From Paenimyroides marinum (lineage in GTDB: Bacteria > Bacteroidota > Bacteroidia > Flavobacteriales > Flavobacteriaceae): 64,000 nucleotides of DNA. Each line of letters opens with the position of its first letter. The stretch's first letter is position 1. The DNA lies in the NCBI RefSeq assembly GCF_900108395.1, contig NZ_FNXE01000001.1, forward strand, positions 62,001-126,000, in the 5' to 3' direction. A model generated the notes under the pieces. The model did no database searches. It saw only the letters and a program-made list of their open reading frames with translations, and was not told where the DNA came from. The translations under genes and the position numbers were made by a program. Shown piece by piece: positions 8,581 through 17,828 of the stretch.

Positions 8581-10473
8581 TTGTTTGAGGCATTACACAT
8601 TTTAAAAAAATATTGGGGTTATGATGCTTTCAGAGCTCCACAGGAACAGATTATAGAATCGGTTGTTCAAAAAAACGACACCCTTGCATTACTGCCAACC
8701 GGCGGCGGAAAAAGCATTTGTTTTCAGGTACCCGCATTAATGACCAACGGAATTTGTTTGGTTATTTCTCCACTAATTGCATTGATAGAAGACCAGATCA
8801 ACCGGTTAAAAGAACAAAACATCAAAGCTTTATCTATTTCCGGAAATTTATCAATAGAAGAAATTTCAACTTTGTTAGATAATTCAATGTACGGAAATTA
8901 CAAGTTTTTATACATTGCTCCTGAACGACTAAAAAATGAATGGATTTTAAGCAGGATTATTCAACTACCCATAAATTTAGTAGCTATTGACGAAGCACAT
9001 TGCATCTCGCAATGGGGACACGATTTTCGTCCGGCATATTTAGAGTTAGGAAAATTAAAAGAATGGCTGCCCACAATTCCCTTTATCGCCTTAACAGCAT
9101 CTGCAAACAAAAGGGTTCAGCAGGACATTATCGATAGTTTGCTATTAAAAAATCCACAGGTTTTTCAAAAATCTTTTTTGCGAAACGAGATTTATTACGG
9201 TGTATATCAGCAAGAAAATACCGAAGAACTGATGCTTCAAATTTTAAAAAAGGCTTCATCGCCGGCAATCATCTATGTAAAAAGCCGAAAAGCAACTATT
9301 GAAGTAGCCGGGAATTTGAAATCTTACGGTATTTCTGCCGATTTTTTTCATGGCGGATTGGATTTTAAAACTAAAAAACAAAAACTGAACAACTGGATCG
9401 ACGAAACCACTTTAGTAATGGTTGCTACCAATGCTTTTGGAATGGGAATAGACAAACCCAATGTTCGCAATGTGATTCATTTGCATATACCCGACAATTT
9501 AGAAAGTTATTATCAGGAAGCAGGGCGTGCGGGGCGCGATGGTGAAAAATCGTTTGCTACTTTGTTACTGAATTCATACAGCGTAAGCGAAGCTCAAAAT
9601 TTTCACGAATTAAATCACTTAGAAACCGATTTTATAAAACTGGTTTACAAGCGTTTCGTAAATCATTTTCAAATTGCGTACGGCGAAGGTTTTAACGAAA
9701 GTATCCGATTTAATTTTAAAGATTTTTGTCAAAAATACAATCTGCCCGTAAGTAAAACATTTCATGCTTTTGAATTTTTAGGCCGGCAATCGGTACTTAC
9801 CTTTGAACAAAATTTTAAATACAAAAGCTACATTCATTTTTTGATAAATTCTACCGATGCCATTCATTATTTCAGTAATCATTCGTTAGAAGAGGTTTTG
9901 TTTTTAAGTATTTTGCATCATTACCGGAGCATTCAGGAAGGAGAAACATCAATTGATATTGATCTTTTATCGAAACACACCAAAATGCCTTCAAATAAAA
10001 TTGTTGAAACAATAGAATCATGGGTTTTAAAAGGATTTTGCACGTTTACCCAAGCTCCGAATGATACCAATATTATTTTAAACGAAATTAGAGAAGATGA
10101 TATTACCATAAATCGTATTGCCAAGAATCTGGTACAGTTTAATTATATTAAAAACCAGCAGTTTCAGGCTATGTTGAATTATGTTACCAACACAACTGTT
10201 TGCAAAAACCGGATCCTTTTAAATTATTTTGATGAAGAATATAACGACGAATGCGGAAAGTGTTCGGTTTGTATTCAGAAGAAAAACCAGCAGAATAATT
10301 TATTAGAAACCATTAAAAAAGAATTAAAAACGTATCCCGAAGGACATGTTTTTGAATTATCTGATCTAAAAACGATCTACCTTAACAAAACCGAATATTT
10401 AGCACAGGCATTAAAAGAATTAATCGAAGAAAGTGAATACCTTTACAAAAATGCCACATATATAAGATTATAA
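8581..10473 (+). CDS. recQ: ATP-dependent DNA helicase RecQ (TTG start)
   Basis: A 630-residue superfamily 2 3'-5' helicase for recombination and repair. Motif I is TGGGKS (residues 40-45), motif II is DEAH (137-140) followed by CISQWGHDFRP, and motif VI is YQEAGRAGRDG. The zinc site of the RecQ C-terminal region is intact with the spacing C541-x16-C558-x2-C561-x2-C564. No HRDC domain is recognisable after it. No ATG is available near the conserved start; TTG at 8581 gives the expected N-terminus MFEALHILKKYWGY. The stop overlaps the fmt ATG by one base. Confidence 0.95.
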   Translation: MFEALHILKKYWGYDAFRAPQEQIIESVVQKNDTLALLPTGGGKSICFQVPALMTNGICLVISPLIALIEDQINRLKEQNIKALSISGNLSIEEISTLLDNSMYGNYKFLYIAPERLKNEWILSRIIQLPINLVAIDEAHCISQWGHDFRPAYLELGKLKEWLPTIPFIALTASANKRVQQDIIDSLLLKNPQVFQKSFLRNEIYYGVYQQENTEELMLQILKKASSPAIIYVKSRKATIEVAGNLKSYGISADFFHGGLDFKTKKQKLNNWIDETTLVMVATNAFGMGIDKPNVRNVIHLHIPDNLESYYQEAGRAGRDGEKSFATLLLNSYSVSEAQNFHELNHLETDFIKLVYKRFVNHFQIAYGEGFNESIRFNFKDFCQKYNLPVSKTFHAFEFLGRQSVLTFEQNFKYKSYIHFLINSTDAIHYFSNHSLEEVLFLSILHHYRSIQEGETSIDIDLLSKHTKMPSNKIVETIESWVLKGFCTFTQAPNDTNIILNEIREDDITINRIAKNLVQFNYIKNQQFQAMLNYVTNTTVCKNRILLNYFDEEYNDECGKCSVCIQKKNQQNNLLETIKKELKTYPEGHVFELSDLKTIYLNKTEYLAQALKELIEESEYLYKNATYIRL

Positions 10474-11417
10474 TGAAAAAATTACGAATTGTTTTTATGG
10501 GAACCCCCGATTTTGCGGTGGGAATTTTAGACACTATTTACAAAAACAACTATGAAATTGCGGCTGTTATTACGGCACCTGATAAACCGGCAGGCCGCGG
10601 ACAAAAATTAAATCAATCAGCCGTAAAAATCTACGCACAGGAAAAAGGCTTGAACATTTTACAACCAACAAATTTAAAATCCGAAGATTTTTTGACCGAA
10701 TTAAAAGCATTAAACGCCAATTTACAGATTGTTGTTGCTTTTAGAATGTTACCTAAAGCGGTTTGGAACATGCCAGAACTGGGAACTTTTAACTTACACG
10801 CCTCCTTATTACCCGATTATCGGGGTGCTGCACCAATTAACTGGGCAATTATTAATGGTGAAGAAAAAACAGGAGTTACCACCTTTTTTATTGATGAAAA
10901 AATTGATACCGGTGCCATTATATTAAAGAAAGAAACAGAAATAGCAGCTAACGAAACAGCCGGTGAATTACATGATAAATTAATGGTTTTAGGAGCAGAA
11001 ACGGTTATTGATACTTTAAAATTAATTGAAAGCAATAAGGTAAAAACAATTCTGCAACCTGTAGAAGACAGAAAAACGGCCTATAAATTAAACCGCGAAA
11101 ACTGTAGAATAGATTTTAGCAAACCAGGAAAAGACGTTTATAATTTGATTCGCGGATTAAATCCGTACCCATCTGCCTATACTATTTTAGTTGATGGGGA
11201 AAACGAATGGAACATTAAATTACACAACGTAACTTTTTTAGAAGAGAAACATGATTATACCTCAGGAAAATTCTTAACCACAAAAAAAACAATTCAAATA
11301 ACTACACCTGATGGATTTATCGAAATTTTATCCATACAATTTCCCGGAAAAAAGAAAATGAAAACCGCAGAATTACTCAACGGAATGCAATTTTCAGACG
11401 ATGCACACTGCATTTAG
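10473..11417 (+). CDS. fmt: Methionyl-tRNA formyltransferase
   Basis: A 314-residue cytoplasmic enzyme that formylates initiator Met-tRNA using 10-formyl-tetrahydrofolate. The catalytic block NLHASLLPDYRGAAPI begins at Asn107 with His109, and the later EKIDTGAII contains the expected Asp. The C-terminal domain follows from about residue 205. ATG overlaps the recQ TAA by one base (TAATGA), so it is translated from the recQ transcript. Confidence 0.96.
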   Translation: MKKLRIVFMGTPDFAVGILDTIYKNNYEIAAVITAPDKPAGRGQKLNQSAVKIYAQEKGLNILQPTNLKSEDFLTELKALNANLQIVVAFRMLPKAVWNMPELGTFNLHASLLPDYRGAAPINWAIINGEEKTGVTTFFIDEKIDTGAIILKKETEIAANETAGELHDKLMVLGAETVIDTLKLIESNKVKTILQPVEDRKTAYKLNRENCRIDFSKPGKDVYNLIRGLNPYPSAYTILVDGENEWNIKLHNVTFLEEKHDYTSGKFLTTKKTIQITTPDGFIEILSIQFPGKKKMKTAELLNGMQFSDDAHCI

Positions 11418-11470
11418 GCCTTTTTACCGCTTTTTTTTTGTGTTTTTTTATACTTTTTTACTAAAAAAAG

Positions 11471-11500
11471 TTGTATAAATGAATTTAACTTTTAAATTTG
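11471..11500 (+). promoter_or_regulatory. Promoter of the HU gene
   Basis: TTG (11471-11473), a 19-base spacer, then TAAATTTG (11493-11500), matching the Bacteroidota TTG / TAnnTTTG promoter. It lies 34 bases before the HU start codon. Confidence 0.75.
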
Positions 11501-11534
11501 TATATGTTAAGATTAACTCAATAAAAAAATTATT

Positions 11535-11840
11535 ATGAACAAAACACAATTAATCGACGCAATTGCAGGAGATGCAGGCATTAGTAAAGCTGCTGCTAAA
11601 TCAGCTTTAGAATCATTTTTAAAAAATGTAGGTGAAACTTTAACTAAAGGAGATAAAATTTCATTAGTAGGTTTTGGCTCATGGTCAGTATCTGAAAGAG
11701 CTGAAAGAGAAGGTAGAAATCCACAAACCGGTAAAACAATCAAAATTGCTGCTAAAAAAGTAGTTAAATTTAAAGCTGGTGCTGATTTAGACGGTGCCGT
11801 TAACACTCCTGTTAAAGCTGGTGCTAAAAAGAAAAAATAA
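11535..11840 (+). CDS. hup: HU-family nucleoid DNA-binding protein
   Basis: A 101-residue histone-like protein that bends and compacts DNA as a dimer. The N-terminal helices [18 protein letters not shown], the GFGSW beta turn and the DNA-embracing arm tip RNPQTGKT are canonical. The tail is a Lys-rich extension (VKAGAKKKK). It is a single gene with its own promoter and a hairpin terminator. Confidence 0.96.
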   Translation: MNKTQLIDAIAGDAGISKAAAKSALESFLKNVGETLTKGDKISLVGFGSWSVSERAEREGRNPQTGKTIKIAAKKVVKFKAGADLDGAVNTPVKAGAKKKK

Positions 11841-11860
11841 TTTTTCTTTGCTGAAGAATG

Positions 11861-11890
11861 AAAAACCACCTGAAAAGCGTGGTTTTTTTT
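11861..11890 (+). terminator. Intrinsic terminator of the HU gene
   Basis: AAAAACCAC (11861-11869) pairs with GTGGTTTTT (11879-11887), followed by more T residues. It ends about 33 bases before yqgE. Confidence 0.8.
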
Positions 11891-11922
11891 ATATTTTTTT
11901 TATACTTTTAAAATAAAAAGCT

Positions 11923-12483
11923 ATGAAAAAACTACAACCAACTAAAGGAAAACTATTAATATCCGATTCTTCGATATTATTAGATACAGTTTTTAGTAGA
12001 GCCGTTTTACTATTAGCTGAACATAATGCGAAAGGAAGTGTGGGTTTTATTTTAAACAAACCGTTAGATTTATCACTGCAAGACATTTTACCCGAGGCAC
12101 GTACCAATTTCAGAATTTATGATGGCGGTCCTGTTGAAACTGACAATTTGTATTTTATACACACCATTCCATCGTTAATACCAAACAGTATTGAAATTAA
12201 AGACCGTATTTTTTGGGGTGGCGATTATGAAGTTTTGTTCGAACTTTTAAAGCAAAACAAGGTTTCTCAAAAAGATATCCGTTTTTTTCTGGGTTACAGT
12301 GGATGGGATGAAAATCAATTGCAGGAAGAAATCAACGCAAAATCGTGGACATGCATTGAAAACCAGTTCGAAAATAATTTATTAGAAAAAACGCCTTCTA
12401 AATTATGGCGAGAATTAATGATTGAACTTGGCGACGAATTCATCATCTGGGCAAATGCTCCGGAAGATCCTGTTATGAATTAA
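11923..12483 (+). CDS. YqgE/AlgH family protein
   Basis: A 186-residue member of the UPF0301/YqgE (AlgH) family. The characteristic blocks are present: GKLLISDSSILLDTVFSRAVLLLAEHN in the N-terminal part (KGSVGFILNKPL following), then YDGGPVE and FLGYSGWDENQLQEE. Molecular function is not established. It converges on the class IV aminotransferase gene, and the two 3' ends overlap by 11 bases on opposite strands. Confidence 0.9.
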   Translation: MKKLQPTKGKLLISDSSILLDTVFSRAVLLLAEHNAKGSVGFILNKPLDLSLQDILPEARTNFRIYDGGPVETDNLYFIHTIPSLIPNSIEIKDRIFWGGDYEVLFELLKQNKVSQKDIRFFLGYSGWDENQLQEEINAKSWTCIENQFENNLLEKTPSKLWRELMIELGDEFIIWANAPEDPVMN

Positions 12484-13309
12484 ATCGGATTTGAGCATTT
12501 AGTTTTTTCAACAGGTTATTTGCCATAGTGTTTATGAACATTTTTTTACGGTATTGCGTTACCGACTGAATACCCATTATAATATTTGTAATAAAAAGCT
12601 CGTCGGCTTTTTGCAATTCAAACGGAGAAACGGAACGTTCTTCAAACACCAAACCTTCGGTTTTTTTAATAATTTCGATTATCTTTTTGCGGGCAATTCC
12701 GTTTTTGCAACCATCGGAAACCGGAGGCGTTGCAATTACATGATCTTTTACAACAAAGAGGTTTCCGTTTATAGCTTCAATAACATTTTTATCATCATTG
12801 ATCAATAAACAATTTTCATAATTATTTTCTTTAGCAAAAATACCAGCGGTTATATTTACCAAACAACTTGTTGTTTTTAAAGTACTTAATAAATGTTTTG
12901 AAATATGAAAATCTTTAAAAAGTTCTACTTCGTATTTTGAATCATCATTTGAATAAAGGATTTGTGCAGGCTCGGCAACGATAATAAAACCAACGGTTTG
13001 TTCTTGTGGAACATATTTTCCACGGGCATTTCTGTAAACAGTTAAACGAACCCGCGCATTTGAAAGATGTAAGGCGTTTGTGGTTTTTAAAATTTCGCTT
13101 TCAAGATACTCTAAAGTAAATTCTAACGGAATTTCCATACGTAAAATCCGCATAGTTGCCATCAATCTAAAATAATGATCTTCGAAAAAAAGAATTTTTC
13201 CGTCTAATACTTTTAAAGTTTCAAAAACAGCATCAGCAAATAAAAAACCTCTGTTTTGTTCAATATTTTCGCCCGATTGTGCAACTAAATTTCCGTTAAA
13301 ATTAATCAT
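12473..13309 (-). CDS. Class IV (fold type IV) PLP aminotransferase, aminodeoxychorismate lyase/BCAT-like
   Basis: A 278-residue PLP enzyme. The Schiff-base Lys is expected in LSTLKTTS in the middle of the chain. The C-terminal phosphate-binding region is EAINGNLFVV followed by PPVSDGCKNGIARKKI. The family includes branched-chain aminotransferase, D-amino acid transaminase and PabC; size and divergence favour a PabC-like lyase, but the sequence alone does not decide. The start codon directly follows the terminator of the upstream START-like gene. Confidence 0.85.
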   Translation of the reverse strand: MINFNGNLVAQSGENIEQNRGFLFADAVFETLKVLDGKILFFEDHYFRLMATMRILRMEIPLEFTLEYLESEILKTTNALHLSNARVRLTVYRNARGKYVPQEQTVGFIIVAEPAQILYSNDDSKYEVELFKDFHISKHLLSTLKTTSCLVNITAGIFAKENNYENCLLINDDKNVIEAINGNLFVVKDHVIATPPVSDGCKNGIARKKIIEIIKKTEGLVFEERSVSPFELQKADELFITNIIMGIQSVTQYRKKMFINTMANNLLKKLNAQIRFNS

Positions 13310-13310
13310 A

Positions 13311-13334
13311 AAAAAAGCTCTGAAAATTCAGAGC
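13311..13334 (-). terminator. Intrinsic terminator of the START-like gene
   Basis: On the minus strand GCTCTGAA and TTCAGAGC (13334-13327 and 13324-13317) form a tight hairpin followed by six T residues. The aminotransferase ATG comes immediately after it. Confidence 0.7.
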
Positions 13335-13350
13335 AAATATAAGGCTTAAT

Positions 13351-13737
13351 TTATGCCGACCCTAATATTTTTTTCAAATCGGATATTTGATTGTCCCACA
13401 ACTGGGTTTGGTCTTTGATTTCATCATCCTCGGCAAAATCGGTTACCAATAAGATAACATCTTTAGTTAATTCATCTAACACAATTCTTAATTCAAAAAA
13501 ATATTCTGTTTCTGCATCGTCTTCGTCTAACCAACGAAATTTTACCTTTTCATCGGATTTTTTTGTTACCAATTTGGCTTTTTCTTCACTATCCCCCCAA
13601 ATAAATGTAAAAAATTCGCCCCGCGAGTTTACATCGTCAGCAAACCATTCTGTTAATCCTGATGGCGTTGAAATATATTGATATAACAACTGTGGCGAAG
13701 CCGTTATAGAATACTCTATATCAAATTTTGTTTTCAT
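13351..13737 (-). CDS. START-like (SRPBCC fold) domain protein
   Basis: 128 residues. The N-terminus KFDIEYSITASPQLLYQYISTPSGLTEWFADDV resembles AHSA1/START-like proteins that enclose a hydrophobic ligand or bind protein partners in the SRPBCC fold. The acidic C-terminal half (DEDDAETEYFFELR…) continues the beta-grip fold. The ligand is unknown. It is transcribed alone, with a hairpin terminator 16 bases past the stop. Confidence 0.75.
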   Translation of the reverse strand: MKTKFDIEYSITASPQLLYQYISTPSGLTEWFADDVNSRGEFFTFIWGDSEEKAKLVTKKSDEKVKFRWLDEDDAETEYFFELRIVLDELTKDVILLVTDFAEDDEIKDQTQLWDNQISDLKKILGSA

Positions 13738-13868
13738 AGTTTATTTTTTTCTGAAATATATAAAAAATAATACGATTACCAAATTTTTGTTAAGAATTAA
13801 ATTTATAAAAACTATTTTACTATAAAACTATGTTGTCTTTTTATGATAAAAACTGTTCCTTCTCTAAT

Positions 13869-15098
13869 TTAACTTATACAAAATCCTAAAGCTTTCAAAT
13901 CATTCCAAAAGTCAGGATATGATTTTGAAACCACCTCTGCGTTTTTTATAATCAACGGCTGTTTTAAAGCCAGCGGAGCAAATGCCATTGCCATTCTGTG
14001 GTCCTGATACGTTTCGATTTCAACCGGATTAATTGAAAAAGCAACTTTATTTTTTAAATGAATGGAATCATTAGTTATAGCAACCGCAGCTCCAAATTTT
14101 TCCAATTCATTTTTTAATGCCTGTAAACGGTCGGTTTCTTTTATTTTTAGTGTGTGTAGTCCGGATATATTACAGGTCATACCTAATCCCAGGCACGTTA
14201 CAATAAGCGTTTGGGTAATATCGGGCGTGTTGTTTAATTCAAAATTAAACGTTTGAGTTTTAACGTTTGACGTTTTCTCTAAAATGATTTCAGCATTTTG
14301 AAACGTTGTTTGTACGCCAAAATTCTTATATATTTCAGGCAAAACCGAATCGCCCTGAAAGCTGTTCTGCCTGAAATATCCCAACGTAATTTTTGTTCCT
14401 ACAGCTGACAAGGCTATGATGCTGTAAAAATACGAAGCTGAAGACCAGTCTGATTCTACAATAAAAACATCTTTTTTAATTTCTTTCTCAAATGGAATTT
14501 TGATGATTTTATCGTTAAATGCAGCCTTTAACCCTAACGAATGCAACACAGAAAGCGTCATATTAATGTAGGACAACGATGTTAAATTGCCTTGTAAATT
14601 GATTTCAATTCCGTTGGGTAAAGTTGAGCCTATAAGCATTAATGCCGTTATGTACTGACTGCTTACGTTGGCATCAATAGTGACTTTATTTTTTGTGATT
14701 TTTTTTCCGATGATTTTTAACGGAGGAAAACCAACCTCTTCGACATACGAAATATCAGCTCCTAATTGTAATAATGCATCGACCAGAACACTAATCGGGC
14801 GTTCTTTCATTCGGGAAGAACCGGTTAAAACAGTCTGTTTATTTTCTTGAGTAGCAAAATAAGCCGTTAAAAAACGCATGGCGGTACCGGCGTGATGTAC
14901 GTTTATTTCTGTGGATTCATTTAATGTAAACAATGCGTTTTTCACTACTTCAGAATCATCAGAATTAGAAGTATTTTCTATTTTTAGCTGCGGATATAAC
15001 GCCTGAAGCAATAACAAACGGTTGGTTTCAGATTTAGATCCTGAAATCGTTAAATGTTGGTTTGTGATACGTTTTTTCAGTTCAAGGGTTATGTCCAT
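13869..15098 (-). CDS. aroA: 3-phosphoshikimate 1-carboxyvinyltransferase (EPSP synthase)
   Basis: A 409-residue cytoplasmic enzyme of the shikimate pathway, transferring enolpyruvate from PEP to shikimate 3-phosphate. Recognisable blocks are SGSKSETNRLLLL near the N-terminus, GTAMRFLTAYFA, KETDRLQAL and DHRMAMAFAPLAL. It is the target class of glyphosate; GTAMR lacks the usual GNAGTA lead-in (HHAGTAMR), as is common in Bacteroidota. It lies downstream of a long minus-strand unit headed by DAHP synthase, separated from the MazG-like gene by about 100 bases holding a repeat. Confidence 0.95.
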   Translation of the reverse strand: MDITLELKKRITNQHLTISGSKSETNRLLLLQALYPQLKIENTSNSDDSEVVKNALFTLNESTEINVHHAGTAMRFLTAYFATQENKQTVLTGSSRMKERPISVLVDALLQLGADISYVEEVGFPPLKIIGKKITKNKVTIDANVSSQYITALMLIGSTLPNGIEINLQGNLTSLSYINMTLSVLHSLGLKAAFNDKIIKIPFEKEIKKDVFIVESDWSSASYFYSIIALSAVGTKITLGYFRQNSFQGDSVLPEIYKNFGVQTTFQNAEIILEKTSNVKTQTFNFELNNTPDITQTLIVTCLGLGMTCNISGLHTLKIKETDRLQALKNELEKFGAAVAITNDSIHLKNKVAFSINPVEIETYQDHRMAMAFAPLALKQPLIIKNAEVVSKSYPDFWNDLKALGFCIS

Positions 15099-15151
15099 TA
15101 TTTGCTATACTGTTCTGTAAGATTTAAATTCTTGTTGCAATTTAAAAATAA

Positions 15152-15196
15152 AACCACAAGGTTTAGATTGTTGCACTTTGTAAAACCTTGCAGGTT
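15152..15196. repeat. Degenerate intergenic palindromic element (ACCTGCAAGGTTTT type)
   Basis: AACCACAAGGTTT (15152-15164) and AAACCTTGCAGGTT (15183-15196) form an imperfect inverted repeat around an 18-base spacer. The arms resemble those at 32391-32423 and 33458-33488, suggesting one dispersed family. Confidence 0.55.
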
Positions 15197-15199
15197 GGT

Positions 15200-15526
15200 T
15201 TACTTCAACTTCTCATTATTATGATGACGGTCGTGATCGCGTTTTGTTTTTACATCCATTTTTTTATCAAAAGCGGCTTGTAAGTCCACTCCTGTTTGAT
15301 TTGCCAAGCACAAAACCACAAAAACAACATCGGCTAATTCTTCGCCCAGATCTTTGTTTTTATCGCTTTCTTTTTCAGACTGTTCGCCGTAACGGCGGGC
15401 AATGATTCGGGCCACCTCTCCTACTTCTTCGGTAAGTTGTGCCATATTCGTCAGCTCGTTAAAATAACGAACGCCGTGTTCTTTTATCCAGTTGTCAACA
15501 GCTAATTGTGCATTTTTTATATCCAT
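15200..15526 (-). CDS. MazG-like nucleotide pyrophosphohydrolase
   Basis: 108 residues of the all-alpha NTP-PPase (MazG/dUTPase-2) superfamily, which hydrolyses (d)NTPs to the monophosphate and cleans the nucleotide pool. Metal-binding acidic motifs are visible as EEVGEVARI and EELADVVFV. It is short, as in single-domain family members. Its start overlaps the stop of the small membrane protein gene upstream. Confidence 0.88.
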   Translation of the reverse strand: MDIKNAQLAVDNWIKEHGVRYFNELTNMAQLTEEVGEVARIIARRYGEQSEKESDKNKDLGEELADVVFVVLCLANQTGVDLQAAFDKKMDVKTKRDHDRHHNNEKLK

Positions 15527-15720
15527 TATTCTCTTGTTTTGTTTTTAGATAACCATTGTTTTATATTTCGTATGAAAAAAAAATCTGCTATTGTCATACA
15601 AATTGTCCAAAAAATTACAAATCTCCAATTTATAAAAGAATAACTGAAGTAACTCATAATCATTCCTATTATGAAATAAATAATCAATCCGGCAATCAGA
15701 TAGGCTATTTTTTTATTCAT
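15526..15720 (-). CDS. Small two-helix membrane protein of unknown function
   Basis: 64 residues with two predicted transmembrane helices (about 5-27 and 33-50) and a basic C-terminus (…WLSKNKTRE). It overlaps the 63-aa gene upstream by four bases (ATGA) and touches the MazG-like gene downstream. This coupling within a unit is the main support that it is real. No family is recognised. Confidence 0.6.
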   Translation of the reverse strand: MNKKIAYLIAGLIIYFIIGMIMSYFSYSFINWRFVIFWTICMTIADFFFIRNIKQWLSKNKTRE

Positions 15721-15908
15721 CGCTTAAAAATTTTAGGTCTGATGAATTGATCAAACACTAATATTAACAGTATAAAAATAATATATTTTCCGATTAAATT
15801 GTACCAGCATAAACCTTCTCCGTCAAAAGCACACTGGATTTCATCATAACTCATTACAAATGAAATTACCATATAAATTACCGTATATAAAAGAATTTTT
15901 TTAAGCAT
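15717..15908 (-). CDS. Small two-helix membrane protein of unknown function
   Basis: 63 residues with two hydrophobic segments (about 4-20 and 36-56) separated by a short loop containing two cysteines (…QCAFDGEGLCWYN…), and a basic tail. It begins six bases after the second DUF3857 gene and overlaps the next small gene by four bases. No family is recognised; translational coupling supports it. Confidence 0.6.
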   Translation of the reverse strand: MLKKILLYTVIYMVISFVMSYDEIQCAFDGEGLCWYNLIGKYIIFILLILVFDQFIRPKIFKR

Positions 15909-15914
15909 TATTCT

Positions 15915-17822
15915 TTATATTTTTTTAAGAACAATTTTTTCGTCTTTAAATTTAATTACTTCATCAAAAATCTTCTTGATATCGTGGTATTCTTTAGAAT
16001 CTATAAATGCAATATTATAATCAAGATTATATCTGATTTTTATTTGTTTTTCATCTTTAGTAACATACCACGATGCTGAAATACTGTTTGAACCTGTTAC
16101 AAACTTTTTACTGGCTGGTAAAAAATCAACTTCATAACCTTCAGGGATTTCATAAGTTATGGTACACGCATTTGTTTGTGGATAAATAAAATCTATTGGA
16201 TAATTTCGTTCTTCCTCCTTAAACGGATTCTTTTGAATACCAAAAATATGCAATGGTTTTAAATAAATTTTATTACCAATAACATCAAAACTAGATTCTC
16301 TAGTGGTGGTAAATGATTCTTCTACATTTTCTGCAAGATCATTTAAGTTGTTAATGGCATAATTTTCTATTTCTGATCCAAATGTTTCTTCAATCATTTT
16401 AGCAATTTTATCGTTTGATAAATTTTCATATCTGTTTCTAGCAACAAAAGCTTCATAATTACTAAAACTTCTTCTAAACTTACCATCGATTGAATGATTG
16501 GTTAAATTCACTTTTAAACTCGCACTAACACCATAACGTGATTTTATTTTAGGTTCTATAAGTACATCCTTAGAAGTTTCGTCGTCATGTATTAACCTTC
16601 CCATCCAGTTAAGATTATGAATGGGTAAAATGTCTTTACTGGCGTATTTGTTTGAAGCATCGTAAAGAGAAGTTTTTCCAAAAATTTCAACACCAATGAT
16701 GACATTGTTAAACGCATTTATAGTTGGCAAATAAGAAATCCCGCGAGATCTGGTTGATAATATTATAGGATATGCTTTAATATTTACACTTTTCATTAAT
16801 GCTATAGTCAATAAATTTAAATCGGCACTATTACCTATTTTAGATTTGTAGGTGTCTTTTAAATTTTGTGATGTGTAAAGTGCCGTATTTTGGTTTGAAT
16901 TAAAATTTTGTTGCACATATTTAAAAATAGCATCTGCTTTTTCTTCGTCAGAACTTTTTCCTTCAATTATAGGGATGGCTATTTCTTTAAAAGAAGATAT
17001 ATTTTTTAGTTGTTTTCCAAAATTTTCATTTTCAGCAATGGTTTTAACAACATCTTCCCAAGTACCTGCTACTTTTCTTATTGATCCACTTTTATCTCTA
17101 TATCCGCTAAAAGAATGGACTACCGATGAACGATAACTATTAATATTAGCAACAAAACTCTCATTTCTTAAAGGAGGAACATTTTTTGCTTTATATGTAT
17201 ATTTATCGCCAACTGTTATCTGATTTATCTTCGCACTTCCCTTAATATATTTTAGAAAAATTAAAGAATAAGGCAATGTTAACGAATACTCACTGTAAAC
17301 AACAGGAATTCTTAACTGAAAATACCATTCTGGCACATATGTAAAATAAGGAGAGGTAACTTTTGTTGTATATTCTATAATACTGCCTTCTTTTACATTA
17401 GGCATGGTAAAGGTTGCCAAAAAATGATTTCCTTCTACTTTTTCTAAAAACTCTCCATCATCTTTTAATTTAGTCTTTTCTACATTTCCATTCACTAAAT
17501 TATAAGTGAACGCATTCGAAACTGTTAAAAACTCTCTGGTAGATCTATCTCTGTATAAGGGAACTTTTACTGTTGCGTAATCATAACCATCTTTATTAAT
17601 AATTTTAATTCTTGTTTTGGTTATTGTAACAAGTTGATAATTTCCGCCTGCAACTTCGAAATAGGTATTCCCAATATTATATTCAACAACTGCGGTTGCT
17701 ACGTTATCATTTGCATACTTCTTTTCTTTAAAATCATCTGCGGTAATTTTTTTAATTTTATATTCTTGTGCATACCCTGATAAAGAAAATGCAACCATAA
17801 TTAGTAGTGCTATATTTTTCAT
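15915..17822 (-). CDS. DUF3857/transglutaminase-like exported protein, catalytic residues lost
   Basis: 635 residues with a signal peptide (MKNIALLIMVAFSLSGYAQ). An N-terminal DUF3857 domain covers roughly residues 55-210, a transglutaminase-like fold about 280-400, and a C-terminal beta-rich region follows. Where active transglutaminase-like proteins have a Cys motif this one reads KIGNSADLNLL, and the expected His segment reads FNNVIIGVEI. The Cys and His both appear absent, so it is probably a non-catalytic periplasmic or surface protein. It follows its paralogue by six bases and its function is unknown. Confidence 0.85.
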   Translation of the reverse strand: MKNIALLIMVAFSLSGYAQEYKIKKITADDFKEKKYANDNVATAVVEYNIGNTYFEVAGGNYQLVTITKTRIKIINKDGYDYATVKVPLYRDRSTREFLTVSNAFTYNLVNGNVEKTKLKDDGEFLEKVEGNHFLATFTMPNVKEGSIIEYTTKVTSPYFTYVPEWYFQLRIPVVYSEYSLTLPYSLIFLKYIKGSAKINQITVGDKYTYKAKNVPPLRNESFVANINSYRSSVVHSFSGYRDKSGSIRKVAGTWEDVVKTIAENENFGKQLKNISSFKEIAIPIIEGKSSDEEKADAIFKYVQQNFNSNQNTALYTSQNLKDTYKSKIGNSADLNLLTIALMKSVNIKAYPIILSTRSRGISYLPTINAFNNVIIGVEIFGKTSLYDASNKYASKDILPIHNLNWMGRLIHDDETSKDVLIEPKIKSRYGVSASLKVNLTNHSIDGKFRRSFSNYEAFVARNRYENLSNDKIAKMIEETFGSEIENYAINNLNDLAENVEESFTTTRESSFDVIGNKIYLKPLHIFGIQKNPFKEEERNYPIDFIYPQTNACTITYEIPEGYEVDFLPASKKFVTGSNSISASWYVTKDEKQIKIRYNLDYNIAFIDSKEYHDIKKIFDEVIKFKDEKIVLKKI

Positions 17823-17828
17823 TGTGTT

